DNA of 36,285 nucleotides from Nioella sp964229645 (GTDB taxonomy: Bacteria > Pseudomonadota > Alphaproteobacteria > Rhodobacterales > Rhodobacteraceae), in the NCBI RefSeq assembly GCF_964229645.1, contig NZ_CAXREX010000155.1, positions 1-36,285 on the forward strand, in the 5' to 3' direction. The notes below the pieces were generated by a model that made no database searches, had not been told where the DNA came from, and saw only the letters and a program-made list of their open reading frames with translations. Position 1 is the stretch's first letter. Every line of letters begins with the position of its first letter. The translations under genes and the position numbers were made by a program. Below are positions 8,184-16,333 of the stretch, in pieces.

Positions 8184-10001
8184 ATGTGCGGCATCGTCGG
8201 AGTTCTTGGCGACCACGAGGTCGCGCCGATCCTGGTCGAGGCGCTGAAGCGGCTGGAATACCGCGGCTATGACAGTGCCGGGATCGCCACCGTGCACGGG
8301 GGCCACCTGGACCGCCGCCGCGCCGTGGGCAAGCTGGTGAACCTCTCGGACCTTCTGGTGCATGAGCCCCTGCGCGGCAAGTCCGGTATCGGCCACACCA
8401 GATGGGCCACCCATGGCGCGCCGACCGTCGCCAATGCCCACCCGCACCAGGCGGGCCGCGTTGCCGTCGTGCATAACGGCATCATCGAGAATTACCGCGA
8501 ACTGCGCGAAGACCTCGCGGCAAAGGGCATCGGTTTCACCACCGACACCGATACCGAAACCATCGCGCTTTTATGCGAACACCTGCTCGACACCGGGCTT
8601 GCCCCCCGCGCCGCCGCGCGCGAAACCCTGCGCCGTCTCGACGGGGCCTTCGCGCTGGCCTTTCTCTTCGATGGCGAAGAAGACCTGATCGTCGCCGCCC
8701 GCAAGGGCAGCCCGCTGGCCGTGGGCTTCGGCGATGGCGAGATGTTCGTGGGTTCCGACGCGATTGCGCTGGCCCCCATGACCGACCGCGTGGCCTATCT
8801 CGACGAGGGCGACTATGCCTTCGTCACCCGCGACGGGGCCCAGATCTTCGACGAGGAAGACCGCCCCGCCAACCGCGAGATCCGCAAGATCTCGGCCCAG
8901 GCCACCCAGATCGACAAGGGCGGCCACAAGCATTTCATGGCCAAGGAAGTCTTCGAACAGCCCGTGGTGCTGGCCGAGTGCCTGGCCCATTATTCCAAGG
9001 GCGACCAGGTCGCGATCCCCGAAGGCACGGTGGATTTCAGCCAGACCGACCGGCTGATCCTCGTGGCCTGCGGCACCGCGCATTACGCCTGCCTGGTCGC
9101 GAAATACTGGTTCGAGCAGCTTGCCGGCCTGCCCTGCGACGTCGATATCGCCAGCGAATTCCGTTACCGCGAGCCGCCCGTGTCCGACCGGGCCACCGCG
9201 CTCTTCGTCAGCCAGTCGGGCGAAACCGCCGACACGCTTGCCGCGCTGCGCTACTGCGCGGGCAAGGCCGACCGCATCCTGTCGGTCGTGAACGTGCCTG
9301 AAAGCTCGATCGCAAGGGAAAGCGACCTTGCGCTGCCAATCCTTGCCGGCGTCGAAGTGGGCGTCGCCTCGACCAAGGCCTTCGTCTGCCAGCTTGCGGT
9401 TCTGGCCAATCTCGCCATCCTCGCCGCCCGCCAGAAAGGCTGCATCGACGCCGCGCGCGAGGCCGAGTTGCTGGCCACCCTGCGCGGCCTGCCGGGTCTG
9501 GTGAACCACGCGCTCGCGCTCGAAGACCAGATCAAGCGCCACACGGGCGCCCTGTCGCGCGCGCAGACCGTGCTGTTCCTCGGTCGCGGGGCAATGTTCC
9601 CGCTGGCGCTGGAAGGGGCACTGAAGCTCAAGGAAATCAGCTATATCCACGCCGAAGGCTACGCGTCGGGCGAACTGAAACACGGGCCCATTGCACTGGT
9701 CGACAAGACCGTGCCCGTGGTGGTGATGGCCCCGACCGATGCGCTCTTCGACAAGACCGTCAGCAATATGCAAGAGGTCATGGCGCGCGAGGGCCAGGTC
9801 TGGCTGGTCACAGACGCGGCGGGGTCCTCCATGGCGCGCGAAGGCGTCTGGCAGACGCTGGTGATGCCCAATGTGGACCCGCTTTTCGCCCCCATCCTCT
9901 ACTCGATCCCGGCGCAGCTCATTGCCTATCACACCGCGGTGCACAAAGGCACGGACGTGGACCAGCCGAGGAACCTCGCCAAGTCCGTGACGGTCGAATG
10001 A
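8184..10001 (+). CDS. glmS: Glutamine--fructose-6-phosphate aminotransferase (isomerizing)
   Basis: GlmS makes glucosamine-6-phosphate from fructose-6-phosphate and glutamine, the entry step to amino sugars. The protein starts MCGIVGVLGD, so Cys2 becomes the N-terminal nucleophile of the class II glutamine amidotransferase domain. Typical glutaminase motifs follow (RGYDSAGIAT, HTRWATHG, HNGIIENY). Two SIS sugar-isomerase domains follow, with SQSGETADTLAAL and GRGAMFPLALEGALKLKEIS, and the C-terminus ends LAKSVTVE as in the family. It is 605 residues, full length. A ribosome site, AAGGGG, lies in the end of glmU, which suggests translational coupling. The region upstream is coding, so there is no room for a glmS ribozyme. 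Confidence 0.98.
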   Translation: MCGIVGVLGDHEVAPILVEALKRLEYRGYDSAGIATVHGGHLDRRRAVGKLVNLSDLLVHEPLRGKSGIGHTRWATHGAPTVANAHPHQAGRVAVVHNGIIENYRELREDLAAKGIGFTTDTDTETIALLCEHLLDTGLAPRAAARETLRRLDGAFALAFLFDGEEDLIVAARKGSPLAVGFGDGEMFVGSDAIALAPMTDRVAYLDEGDYAFVTRDGAQIFDEEDRPANREIRKISAQATQIDKGGHKHFMAKEVFEQPVVLAECLAHYSKGDQVAIPEGTVDFSQTDRLILVACGTAHYACLVAKYWFEQLAGLPCDVDIASEFRYREPPVSDRATALFVSQSGETADTLAALRYCAGKADRILSVVNVPESSIARESDLALPILAGVEVGVASTKAFVCQLAVLANLAILAARQKGCIDAAREAELLATLRGLPGLVNHALALEDQIKRHTGALSRAQTVLFLGRGAMFPLALEGALKLKEISYIHAEGYASGELKHGPIALVDKTVPVVVMAPTDALFDKTVSNMQEVMAREGQVWLVTDAAGSSMAREGVWQTLVMPNVDPLFAPILYSIPAQLIAYHTAVHKGTDVDQPRNLAKSVTVE

Positions 10002-10678
10002 CGCCCCGGGACGCGCTTGCCGCGCTTGAGGCGCAGGCTGACCCCGAGCGGGCCGCGCAGATGCGCGCCTATCACAAGATCGACCGCCCCTACCTGGGCC
10101 TGTCGAACGAGACCTGCAACGCGCTGGCCGCCGAGTGGCGAAAGGCCCTGTCCTTGGAAGATCGCATGGCTCTCGCCGATGCGCTTTGGCAGACCAACAT
10201 CTTCGAGGCCCGGATCACGGCGGCGAAACTTCTGGTGCAGGCCCGGATCAGGCCCTCGGACGAGGAGGCCTGGCAGCTGATCCAAAGCTGGCTGCCGGAT
10301 TTCGACAGCTGGGCCATTGCCGATGCCGTCGCCATGGCCGGCCAGCGCCGCCTTGTGGCCGATCCAACCCGGCTCGACACGGTCGAAGGCTGGACCCTGT
10401 CGGATCATATCTGGACCAAGCGCGCCGCCCTCGTCTTCACGCTACCCTGGACGAAACAGCGCCACCCGAAGGTAGAGGAATTGGCCGCGCGCGAGCGTAT
10501 CCTGGGATGGGCCGCAACCTACATCGAAGACCCGGAATGGTTCATCCAGAAGGCCGTCGCCTGGTGGGTGCGCGATCTCTCCCGGAAAGACCCAGACCGC
10601 ACCCGCGCCTTCCTCGTCGAGCACGGGGAAAAGATGAAACCCTTCGCCCGCAAGGAAGCCACCAAATACATTCCCTGA
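9998..10678 (+). CDS. DNA alkylation repair protein, AlkD-like HEAT-repeat glycosylase
   Basis: The 226-residue all-helical protein matches the DNA alkylation repair (AlkD/AlkC) family. Members cradle DNA in HEAT-like repeats and remove alkylated bases such as 3-methyladenine and 7-methylguanine. Candidate catalytic-cleft residues are Trp105 and Asp109 in DSWAIADAV, Arg142 in WTKRAAL, and the Trp pair in QKAVAWWVRDL near 189-190. These resemble the Trp/Asp/Arg/Trp set of Bacillus AlkD. Its ATG overlaps the glmS stop (ATGA), so it is translationally coupled to glmS. It has no obvious functional link to amino-sugar synthesis. Family assignment is good; the lesion range is not readable. Confidence 0.85.
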   Translation: MTPRDALAALEAQADPERAAQMRAYHKIDRPYLGLSNETCNALAAEWRKALSLEDRMALADALWQTNIFEARITAAKLLVQARIRPSDEEAWQLIQSWLPDFDSWAIADAVAMAGQRRLVADPTRLDTVEGWTLSDHIWTKRAALVFTLPWTKQRHPKVEELAARERILGWAATYIEDPEWFIQKAVAWWVRDLSRKDPDRTRAFLVEHGEKMKPFARKEATKYIP

Positions 10679-10698
10679 CATCACCGCAAGCTGCAAAC

Positions 10699-10773
10699 GC
10701 GAGTCGGGTCCGGGTCAAGGCGCGCGAATGCGCCCGCCGAAGGCGGCTTGGCCTTGACGCGGGCGCGACTCGC
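10699..10773. repeat. Long branched inverted repeat downstream of the alkD-like gene
   Basis: The outer arms are 23 bases, 10699-10721 and 10751-10773; 20 positions pair as Watson-Crick, one as G-T, and two are mismatched. Inside are two further hairpins, 10722-10733 (GCGC-GAAT-GCGC) and 10734-10746 (CCGCC-GAA-GGCGG), so the transcript would fold as a three-way junction. It lies 20 bases after the stop codon of the gene on its left. It could act as a terminator-like or stabilising structure, but there is no U-run after it. Its size and symmetry suggest a mobile or dispersed palindromic element; copies elsewhere in the genome would test this. Confidence 0.75.
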
Positions 10774-10976
10774 ACACAGCCTTGTGATGGTTCTGTTGAC
10801 GGAAAAATCCCGGCAACAGGACCTCTCAGCAGACTGGCATCACCCTCACAATCAAAACCACCCTCACCCAAGGCAAACCGGACCCAACCGATATCCCGTG
10901 GCAACGCGGCTCGACGACGGCCCCGAAGCGGCCCGAGGAGGGCCGCCCCCGCCGCGACGGCGCAAGCCGGCGCAAC
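10774..10976. other. Intergenic remainder with no supported gene
   Basis: This stretch between the long inverted repeat and the end of the dehydratase gene holds no open frame with protein-like sequence or a plausible ribosome site. The one thing seen is the 15-base sequence at 10894-10908 that recurs at 16568-16582, followed by C/G-rich sequence next to the 3' end of the minus-strand gene. Confidence 0.5.
10894..10908. repeat. Copy 1 of a 15-base intergenic repeat
   Basis: The sequence TCCCGTGGCAACGCG occurs exactly here and at 16568-16582. In both places it lies 69-118 bases past the stop codon of a minus-strand gene, and the sequence between the stop and the repeat is very GC-rich with similar C-run blocks. 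A 15-base match is unlikely by chance in 36 kb but is short, so it may be the conserved core of a larger degenerate intergenic element. Confidence 0.6.
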
Positions 10977-11948
10977 TCAGACCTCCGGCACATCCCCTTC
11001 CAGCACGGTGCGGAACCAACCCATGTCGATATTGCCGCCTGACAGGATCACCCCCACCTTCTTGCCCTTCATCCTCGCGCGCTCCTGCATCAGCGCCGCC
11101 AGCGGCGCGGCCCCGGCCCCGTCGGCCAGGTTGTGGGTCGCGGTGTAGTAAAGCCGTATGGCGTCAGCGATGTCCTCCTCGCTCACGCTCACGATCCGCG
11201 CCGCGCCCGCGCTGTAGATATCGAACGCCTCCTTCACCGGCACCCGCACCGCCATCCCGTCCGCGAAGGTGCGCGCCGAGTTCGTCTCGACCAATGCCCC
11301 CGCCTCGTAGGACAGCTTCGCCGTCTGCGCATGGTCCGACACGACACCCACCACCTCTGTCCTCAGCCCAAACGCATCGCGCGCCAGGATCGTGCCGCAG
11401 ATGCCGGACCCGCAGCCGATGGGCACATAGACCGTGTCGAGATCCTTCAGCGCCGAGAAGAGCTCATAGCCATAGGTTGCCACCCCGCGCACCAGTTCGC
11501 GGTGAAAGGGCGGCACCACGGTCAGCCCCTGGGCCTCGGCCACCCGCATCGCCTCGACGCGCGCGGTGTCGAAATCCTCGCCGAATTCCACCAGAGCGCC
11601 GCCATAGCCCCGCATCGCCGCGTTCTTTTCCACCGAGTTGCCCCGGGGCACGTAAATCAGCGCGCGCAGACCTGCCGCCGTCGCCGCCCGGGCCTGGCTC
11701 TGGCCGTGATTGCCGCGCGTTGCGGTGCAGATGCCGGGACTCTCGGGATGGTCGCGCCTGAGCCAGTCCATGAAGGTGATGCCCCCGCGCACCTTGAAGG
11801 CGCCGGTGGGGGCGTGGTTTTCATGCTTGACCCAGACCTCGGCGCCCGTCGCGGCCGAGAGGCCCGGCCAGTGATATTGCGGCGTGGGCGACATCTGCCC
11901 ATGCACCAGATCGGCCGCTGCTGCCAGTTCCTCGACCGTGAACCGCAT
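10977..11948 (-). CDS. Threonine/serine dehydratase-type PLP enzyme
   Basis: The 323-residue protein is a fold type II PLP enzyme with the Schiff-base Lys52 in KHENHAPTGAFKVRGG, the amino-acid carboxylate loop TRGNHGQSQA, a cofactor-phosphate loop PIGCGSGICG and a C-terminal SGGNID. This is the catalytic part of threonine/serine ammonia-lyases. The C-terminal ACT-like regulatory domain of biosynthetic IlvA is absent, so a catabolic deaminase, serine racemase-like enzyme or hydroxy-amino-acid dehydratase is more likely; the substrate is not readable. An upstream in-frame ATG exists at 11972, but GAGGAG stands eight bases before the ATG giving MRFTVEELAAA, so that start is preferred. The gene stands alone between two intergenic regions and is divergent from lysC. 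Confidence 0.85.
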   Translation of the reverse strand: MRFTVEELAAAADLVHGQMSPTPQYHWPGLSAATGAEVWVKHENHAPTGAFKVRGGITFMDWLRRDHPESPGICTATRGNHGQSQARAATAAGLRALIYVPRGNSVEKNAAMRGYGGALVEFGEDFDTARVEAMRVAEAQGLTVVPPFHRELVRGVATYGYELFSALKDLDTVYVPIGCGSGICGTILARDAFGLRTEVVGVVSDHAQTAKLSYEAGALVETNSARTFADGMAVRVPVKEAFDIYSAGAARIVSVSEEDIADAIRLYYTATHNLADGAGAAPLAALMQERARMKGKKVGVILSGGNIDMGWFRTVLEGDVPEV

Positions 11949-12066
11949 CCCCTGCTCTCCTCGATAATCCATTGCGTCGCACCCTAGCGCCGCCTCCGGC
12001 CCTTGTCAGGCCCCCCGCGCGCCCGTATGAAGCGCCCGGAACTCAAAGGGGGACGGCTGGGAACCC

Positions 12067-13305
12067 ATGCCCATTCTCGTGATGAAATTCGGCGGCACCT
12101 CGGTCGCCACGCTCGACCGCATCCGCCGCGCCGCCAAGCGCGTGGGCCGCGAGGTCGCCAATGGCTACGACGTGATCGTCATCGTGTCGGCCATGTCCGG
12201 CGAGACCAACAAGCTCGTGGGCTTCGTCGAGGAAACCTCGCATCTCTACGATGCGCGCGAATACGACGCGGTGGTCAGTTCGGGCGAGAACGTGACCGCG
12301 GGTCTCATGGCGCTGACACTGCAGGAGATGGATATCCCCGCCCGCAGCTGGCAGGGCTGGCAGGTGCCGCTGATCACCAGCTCGGCCCATGCCTCGGCGC
12401 GGATCGAGGAAATCCCAACCGCCAATATCAACGGCAAGTTCGGCGAAGGCATGAAAGTTGCCGTCGTCGCGGGCTTCCAGGGCATTTCGCCAGAGGGCCG
12501 GATCACCACGCTTGGCCGGGGCGGCTCGGACACGACCGCCGTGGCCTTCGCCGCCGCCTTCGGCGCGGAACGCTGCGACATCTACACCGACGTGGACGGG
12601 GTCTACACGACCGACCCGCGGATCTGCGAAAAGGCGCGCAAGCTCGACCGCATCGCTTTCGAGGAAATGCTGGAACTGGCCTCCCTCGGCGCCAAGGTCC
12701 TTCAGACCCGCTCGGTCGAACTGGCGATGAAATACAAGGTGCGCCTTCGGGTGCTGAGCTCTTTCGAAGAGCAGTCGGACGAGGCCGGAACCCTCGTCTG
12801 CGATGAGGAGGACGTCATGGAAGCCAACGCAGTTGCAGGTGTCGCCTATTCCAAGGACGAGGCCAAGGTCACCCTGGTATCGGTCGCCGACCGCCCGGGC
12901 GTGTCGGCGGCCATCTTCGGTCCGCTGGCCGATGCCGGCGTCAATGTCGACATGATCGTGCAGAACATCTCGGAAGAAGGCCGCACCGACATGACCTTCT
13001 CCTGCCCCACCAACCAGGTGGCGCGCGCCGAGGTGGCCATGAACGAGGCCAAGGAACGCGGGGAAATCAATTTCCACGACCTGATTTCGGATACCGGCGT
13101 CGCCAAGGTGTCGATCGTCGGCATCGGCATGCGCAGCCACGCCGGCGTCGCCGCCAAGATGTTCAAGGCCCTGTCGGAAGAGAACATCAACATCAAGGTG
13201 ATCACCACCTCCGAGATCAAGGTCTCGGTCCTGATCGACCGCAAGTACATGGAACTGGCCGTTCAGGCGCTCCATGACGCGTTCGAACTGGAAAAGGTAG
13301 GCTGA
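12067..13305 (+). CDS. lysC: Aspartate kinase
   Basis: Aspartokinase phosphorylates aspartate, the first step to lysine, threonine, methionine and diaminopimelate. The 412-residue chain starts MPILVMKFGGTSV with the kinase lysine in KFGGTS. It has the aspartate and ATP sites of the amino-acid kinase fold (SSGENVTAGLM, TTLGRGGSDTTAVA, YTDVDGVYTTDPR) and then two ACT domains in the C-terminal third (EAKVTLVSVADRPGVSAAIF and AKVSIVGIGMRSHAGVAAKMF). These are the sites of end-product feedback. The length and layout match the heteromeric lysine/threonine-regulated form of Bacillus and Corynebacterium. GGGGGACGG precedes the ATG. An internal ribosome site precedes Met251 (listed separately). The thrC gene of the same pathway lies about 15 kb away in the window. 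Confidence 0.96.
   Translation: MPILVMKFGGTSVATLDRIRRAAKRVGREVANGYDVIVIVSAMSGETNKLVGFVEETSHLYDAREYDAVVSSGENVTAGLMALTLQEMDIPARSWQGWQVPLITSSAHASARIEEIPTANINGKFGEGMKVAVVAGFQGISPEGRITTLGRGGSDTTAVAFAAAFGAERCDIYTDVDGVYTTDPRICEKARKLDRIAFEEMLELASLGAKVLQTRSVELAMKYKVRLRVLSSFEEQSDEAGTLVCDEEDVMEANAVAGVAYSKDEAKVTLVSVADRPGVSAAIFGPLADAGVNVDMIVQNISEEGRTDMTFSCPTNQVARAEVAMNEAKERGEINFHDLISDTGVAKVSIVGIGMRSHAGVAAKMFKALSEENINIKVITTSEIKVSVLIDRKYMELAVQALHDAFELEKVG
12805..12819 (+). promoter_or_regulatory. Internal ribosome-binding site and ATG for a separate aspartokinase beta subunit
   Basis: GAGGAGG (12805-12811) stands five bases before an in-frame ATG (12817-12819, codon 251 of lysC). Translation from here would give a 162-residue protein starting MEANAVAGVAYSKDEAKVTL, which is exactly the two ACT domains. 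In Corynebacterium and Bacillus aspartokinases a beta subunit starts at the equivalent place, giving an alpha2-beta2 enzyme. The site is seen in the sequence; its use is inference. Confidence 0.65.
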
Positions 13306-13311
13306 CCGGAA

Positions 13312-13426
13312 CGGTTTCCGGCACGAAAACCGGCTGAAATCCGTGCCGGATTTCAAATCCCGCGCCCTGCCGGGCGCAGCCCCGATTTCCGGTGCGGAAA
13401 TCGTCCGAAATCCGCGCCGGATTTCG
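13312..13426. repeat. Array of five short palindromes after lysC, 23-24 base period
   Basis: Seven bases past the lysC stop begins a row of hairpins. They lie at 13312-13332 (arms CGGTTTCCG, 8 of 9 paired), 13335-13355 (TGAAATCCG, perfect), 13362-13377 (GCGCCC, perfect, 4-base loop), 13383-13403 (CGATTTCCG, perfect) and 13406-13426 (CGAAATCCG, perfect). All but the third have 9-base arms and a 3-base loop. The centres are close to 13322, 13345, 13369.5, 13393 and 13416, so they repeat every 23-24 bases. The second and fifth are near-identical. There is no U-run, so a simple intrinsic terminator is not obvious. Confidence 0.85.
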
Positions 13427-13571
13427 CTCCCCGGTGGAAAATGAGGCATTCCCGCTGATCCGCGCGGGTTCGCGCTAACATCCCGCCTTGTCCATTGCGC
13501 CTGCCCCGCCGGGCACGCTATTGCTTGGGCAAGGGGAATGGCCCCGCTTGGGATCCAGGGAAAAAGGCTTC

Positions 13572-15815
13572 ATGCCCGAACGGACAGAAACCGAAAGCCG
13601 CAAGCTCCTGCGCCGCTTGCAGGCCACCTTGGCCGAGGCTGGCGCGGGCCAGGAACGGCTCGACCGGATCACCCATATCATCGCGGACTCGCTCGGCTGT
13701 GAAGTCTGCTCGATCTACCTCTTCCGCGACGCCATCACGCTGGAGCTTTGCGCCACGGAGGGCCTCGCGCAGGGGGCCGTGCACGTAACCCGGCTGCGTG
13801 TGGGCGAAGGCCTGGTGGGCCGGGTCGCCAGCCGCATGCGGCCCGTCAACACCGATAACGCACCGGCCGAGCCCGGTTTCCGCTACATGCCGGAAACGGG
13901 CGAAGAAGCCTTTTCGTCCTTCCTTGGCGTTCCGATCCAGCGCCTTGGCGAGAAACTGGGCGTTCTCGTCATCCAGTCGCGCGAAGCCCGCGCCTTTTCC
14001 GACGACGAAGTCTACGCGCTGGAAGTGGTGGCCATGGTGCTGGCCGAGATGACCGAGCTTGGCGCCTTCGTCGGCGAAGGCGAGGCAATGTCGGCGCGGC
14101 ACCAGAAATCGGTCGTGATCCATGGCGGCATCGGCCAGGAAGGGGCGGCCGAGGGCCGTGTCTGGCTGCACGAGCCGCGCGTCGTCATCACGAACCCCGT
14201 GGCAGAGGACCCGACCGAGGAACTGCGCCGCCTCAACGAGGCGGTGGACCAGCTGCGCGTGTCGGTCGACCAGATGCTGTCGAATGCCCCCAAGGGCGAT
14301 TCCGAGCAGATCGAGGTGCTTCAGGCCTACCGGATGTTTGCCAATTCCCGCGGCTGGATGCGGCGCATGGAAGAGGACATCGCCCGGGGCCTGTCCGCTG
14401 AGGCAGCCGTGGAAAAGGAGCAGTCGGCGGCCCGCGCCCGGATGCAGACCGTGCCTGACGCCTACCTGCGCGAGCGCCTGCACGACCTCGATGATCTGTC
14501 GAACCGGCTGTTGCGGCTGCTGACGGGCCAGGGCAAGGACACCGGCGCACAGATGCCCGACAACCCGATCCTTGTGGCCCGCAATATCGGGCCGGCGGAG
14601 CTCTTGGATTACGGGCGCTCACTGCGTGGCGTCGTGCTGGAGGAAGGCTCTGTCGCAAGCCACGCCGCCATCGTCGCGCGGGCGCTTGCGATCCCGCTCA
14701 TCGTTCATGCCGAGCGCATCACCCAGGAGGCGCTGAACGGCGACCCGATCCTGGTCGACGGCGACGCGGGCGTCATTCACCTGCGGCCCGAGGAAACCGT
14801 GGCCTCCGCCTTCCGCGACAAGATCGCGATGCGCACCGCCGCGCAGGAGCGCTACGCCTCGATCCGCGACAAACCCGCCGAAACGCTCGATGGGGCGCAT
14901 ATCTCGCTGACCATGAATGCCGGGCTGATGGCAGACCTGCCCTCGCTGCCCTCTTCGGGGGCCGAGGGCGTGGGGCTCTTTCGCACGGAACTGCAATTCC
15001 TGACGCGTAATACCGTGCCCAAGCGGGGCGAGCTGGCCGCGCTATATGCCCGGGTGATGGATGCCGCCGCCGGCAAGCGCGTGGCCTTCCGCACGCTCGA
15101 CATCGGCTCGGACAAGGTGCTGCCCTACATGAAGCCGCAGGACGAGCCCAACCCCGCGCTCGGCTGGCGCGCGATCCGCGTGGGGCTCGACAAGTCGGGC
15201 GTCATGCGGATGCAGTTGCAGGCGCTTATCCGGGCAGCCATGGGCCGTCCGCTGACGGTGATGTTCCCCTTCATCGCCCAGTTCGAGGAATTCACCGCCG
15301 CGCGCGACCACCTGATGCGCGAACTCGACCGTGAGGCGGCGCTCGGACACACCCTGCCCGAAAGCGTCGAGATCGGCGCCATGCTGGAAACACCCTCGCT
15401 GGCTTTCGCGCCCCGGCAGTTCTTCGAACTGGCCGATTTCATTTCGATCGGCGGAAATGACCTCAAGCAGTTCTTCTTTGCCGCCGACCGCGAGAACGAG
15501 CGCGTGCGGCGGCGCTACGATACGCTGAACGTGAGCTTCCTGACCTTCCTGGGACAGATCGTGGAACGCTGCGTGGAGACCGATACGCCGGTCAGCTTCT
15601 GCGGCGAGGACGCGGGCAGACCCGTCGAGGCGGTGTGTTTCGCGGCCATGGGGCTGAGATCCCTGTCGATGCGGCCCGCCTCGATCGGCCCGGTGAAATC
15701 GCTGCTCAGACGCGTGGACCTGCGCGAGGCCCGCGCGGTGATCAACGAAGCCCAGGCCCAGGGCGCGCAATCGGTGCGCCCGGCGGTGATGGAGTGGCTG
15801 AAGCGCGCAGGCTGA
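13572..15815 (+). CDS. ptsP: Phosphoenolpyruvate-protein phosphotransferase of the nitrogen PTS (EI-Ntr)
   Basis: PtsP takes phosphate from phosphoenolpyruvate and passes it to the NPr protein in the regulatory nitrogen PTS. Residues about 15-165 form a GAF domain, which in EI-Ntr senses glutamine or other ligands. The PTS enzyme I N-terminal domain, the phosphohistidine domain with His364 in GSVASHAAIVARA, and the PEP-binding TIM barrel with GADGVGLFRTE-like GAEGVGLFRTELQFL and Cys677 in FCGEDAGRP follow. The length of 747 fits the family. An upstream TTG at 13488 is open, but the ATG giving MPERTETESRKLL is preferred because the extra residues look non-protein-like and EI-Ntr starts here. 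A 14-bp terminator hairpin follows its stop. Confidence 0.95.
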   Translation: MPERTETESRKLLRRLQATLAEAGAGQERLDRITHIIADSLGCEVCSIYLFRDAITLELCATEGLAQGAVHVTRLRVGEGLVGRVASRMRPVNTDNAPAEPGFRYMPETGEEAFSSFLGVPIQRLGEKLGVLVIQSREARAFSDDEVYALEVVAMVLAEMTELGAFVGEGEAMSARHQKSVVIHGGIGQEGAAEGRVWLHEPRVVITNPVAEDPTEELRRLNEAVDQLRVSVDQMLSNAPKGDSEQIEVLQAYRMFANSRGWMRRMEEDIARGLSAEAAVEKEQSAARARMQTVPDAYLRERLHDLDDLSNRLLRLLTGQGKDTGAQMPDNPILVARNIGPAELLDYGRSLRGVVLEEGSVASHAAIVARALAIPLIVHAERITQEALNGDPILVDGDAGVIHLRPEETVASAFRDKIAMRTAAQERYASIRDKPAETLDGAHISLTMNAGLMADLPSLPSSGAEGVGLFRTELQFLTRNTVPKRGELAALYARVMDAAAGKRVAFRTLDIGSDKVLPYMKPQDEPNPALGWRAIRVGLDKSGVMRMQLQALIRAAMGRPLTVMFPFIAQFEEFTAARDHLMRELDREAALGHTLPESVEIGAMLETPSLAFAPRQFFELADFISIGGNDLKQFFFAADRENERVRRRYDTLNVSFLTFLGQIVERCVETDTPVSFCGEDAGRPVEAVCFAAMGLRSLSMRPASIGPVKSLLRRVDLREARAVINEAQAQGAQSVRPAVMEWLKRAG

Positions 15816-15821
15816 GGGTCA

Positions 15822-15852
15822 GAGGATCGCGACCCGGCGGGTCGCGATCCTC
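15822..15852. terminator. Bidirectional terminator-like hairpin between ptsP and a convergent GNAT gene
   Basis: A perfect inverted repeat with 14-base arms (GAGGATCGCGACCC and its complement) and a 3-base loop GGC starts six bases past the ptsP stop. Its right arm overlaps the stop codon of the minus-strand gene at 15851. The position between convergent genes and the stem strength fit termination in both directions, although there is no clear U-run on either side. Confidence 0.75.
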
Positions 15853-16333
15853 AGAGCGTCTCCAGCCGGAATTTCTGAAAACCCGCGCCGGCATCGTCGA
15901 CCTCGCCCACCGGCACCGCGCCCAGACGGCGCAACGCCCCGAGGTGACGCCGCGAAGGCGGCAGCAGGAAGGTCACGTAGGGAATGCGCGCGTCGTTCCG
16001 GGCGAACTCCAGCGCCTTTGCTGCGATCGCCAGCCCGAGGCCGAAGGCCTTGGGCGCCAGCACCAGCCCGAAGTCCCACTCCTCCCCTTCCTTCTGGAAC
16101 CCGCCCCAGCCGACATAGTCCCCATCCACCGAGAAAGCCCAGTGCCCCAGCCCGTCGCGACCCCAGCAGGCCTCTTTCGCGGCGATGAATGCGGTCACGG
16201 TCTCGGCGGTCCATTCGAAGGTCAGAAGCGGCATGTGCTCGGCCACGCGCGGGTCACGCATATGGGCGAGGATCGCCTCGGGCGGGACCTCGGTCAGGCG
16301 CAGGAAGCGGATGTCTTGGGCGGGCACAGGCAT
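15851..16333 (-). CDS. GNAT-family acetyltransferase (RimJ/RimL-like)
   Basis: The 160-residue protein has the layout of GNAT acetyltransferases related to RimJ/RimL: an N-terminal FLRLTEVPPEAI segment, strands around WAFSVDGDYVGWGGF and WDFGLVLAPKAFGLGLA (the beta4-alpha3 acetyl-CoA region, although the usual Q/R-x-x-G-x-G/A is altered to KAFGLGLA), and a C-terminal strand. The substrate is unknown. It is convergent with ptsP and shares the terminator hairpin with it. No strong ribosome site is seen before the ATG. Confidence in the family is moderate because the acetyl-CoA loop is not canonical. Confidence 0.7.
   Translation of the reverse strand: MPVPAQDIRFLRLTEVPPEAILAHMRDPRVAEHMPLLTFEWTAETVTAFIAAKEACWGRDGLGHWAFSVDGDYVGWGGFQKEGEEWDFGLVLAPKAFGLGLAIAAKALEFARNDARIPYVTFLLPPSRRHLGALRRLGAVPVGEVDDAGAGFQKFRLETL

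Noticed and set aside
10748..11761. 337-codon frame on the plus strand past the alkD-like gene
   Set aside because: It overlaps the dehydratase gene and is nearly all Pro/Arg/Ala/Ser, typical of a composition artefact.
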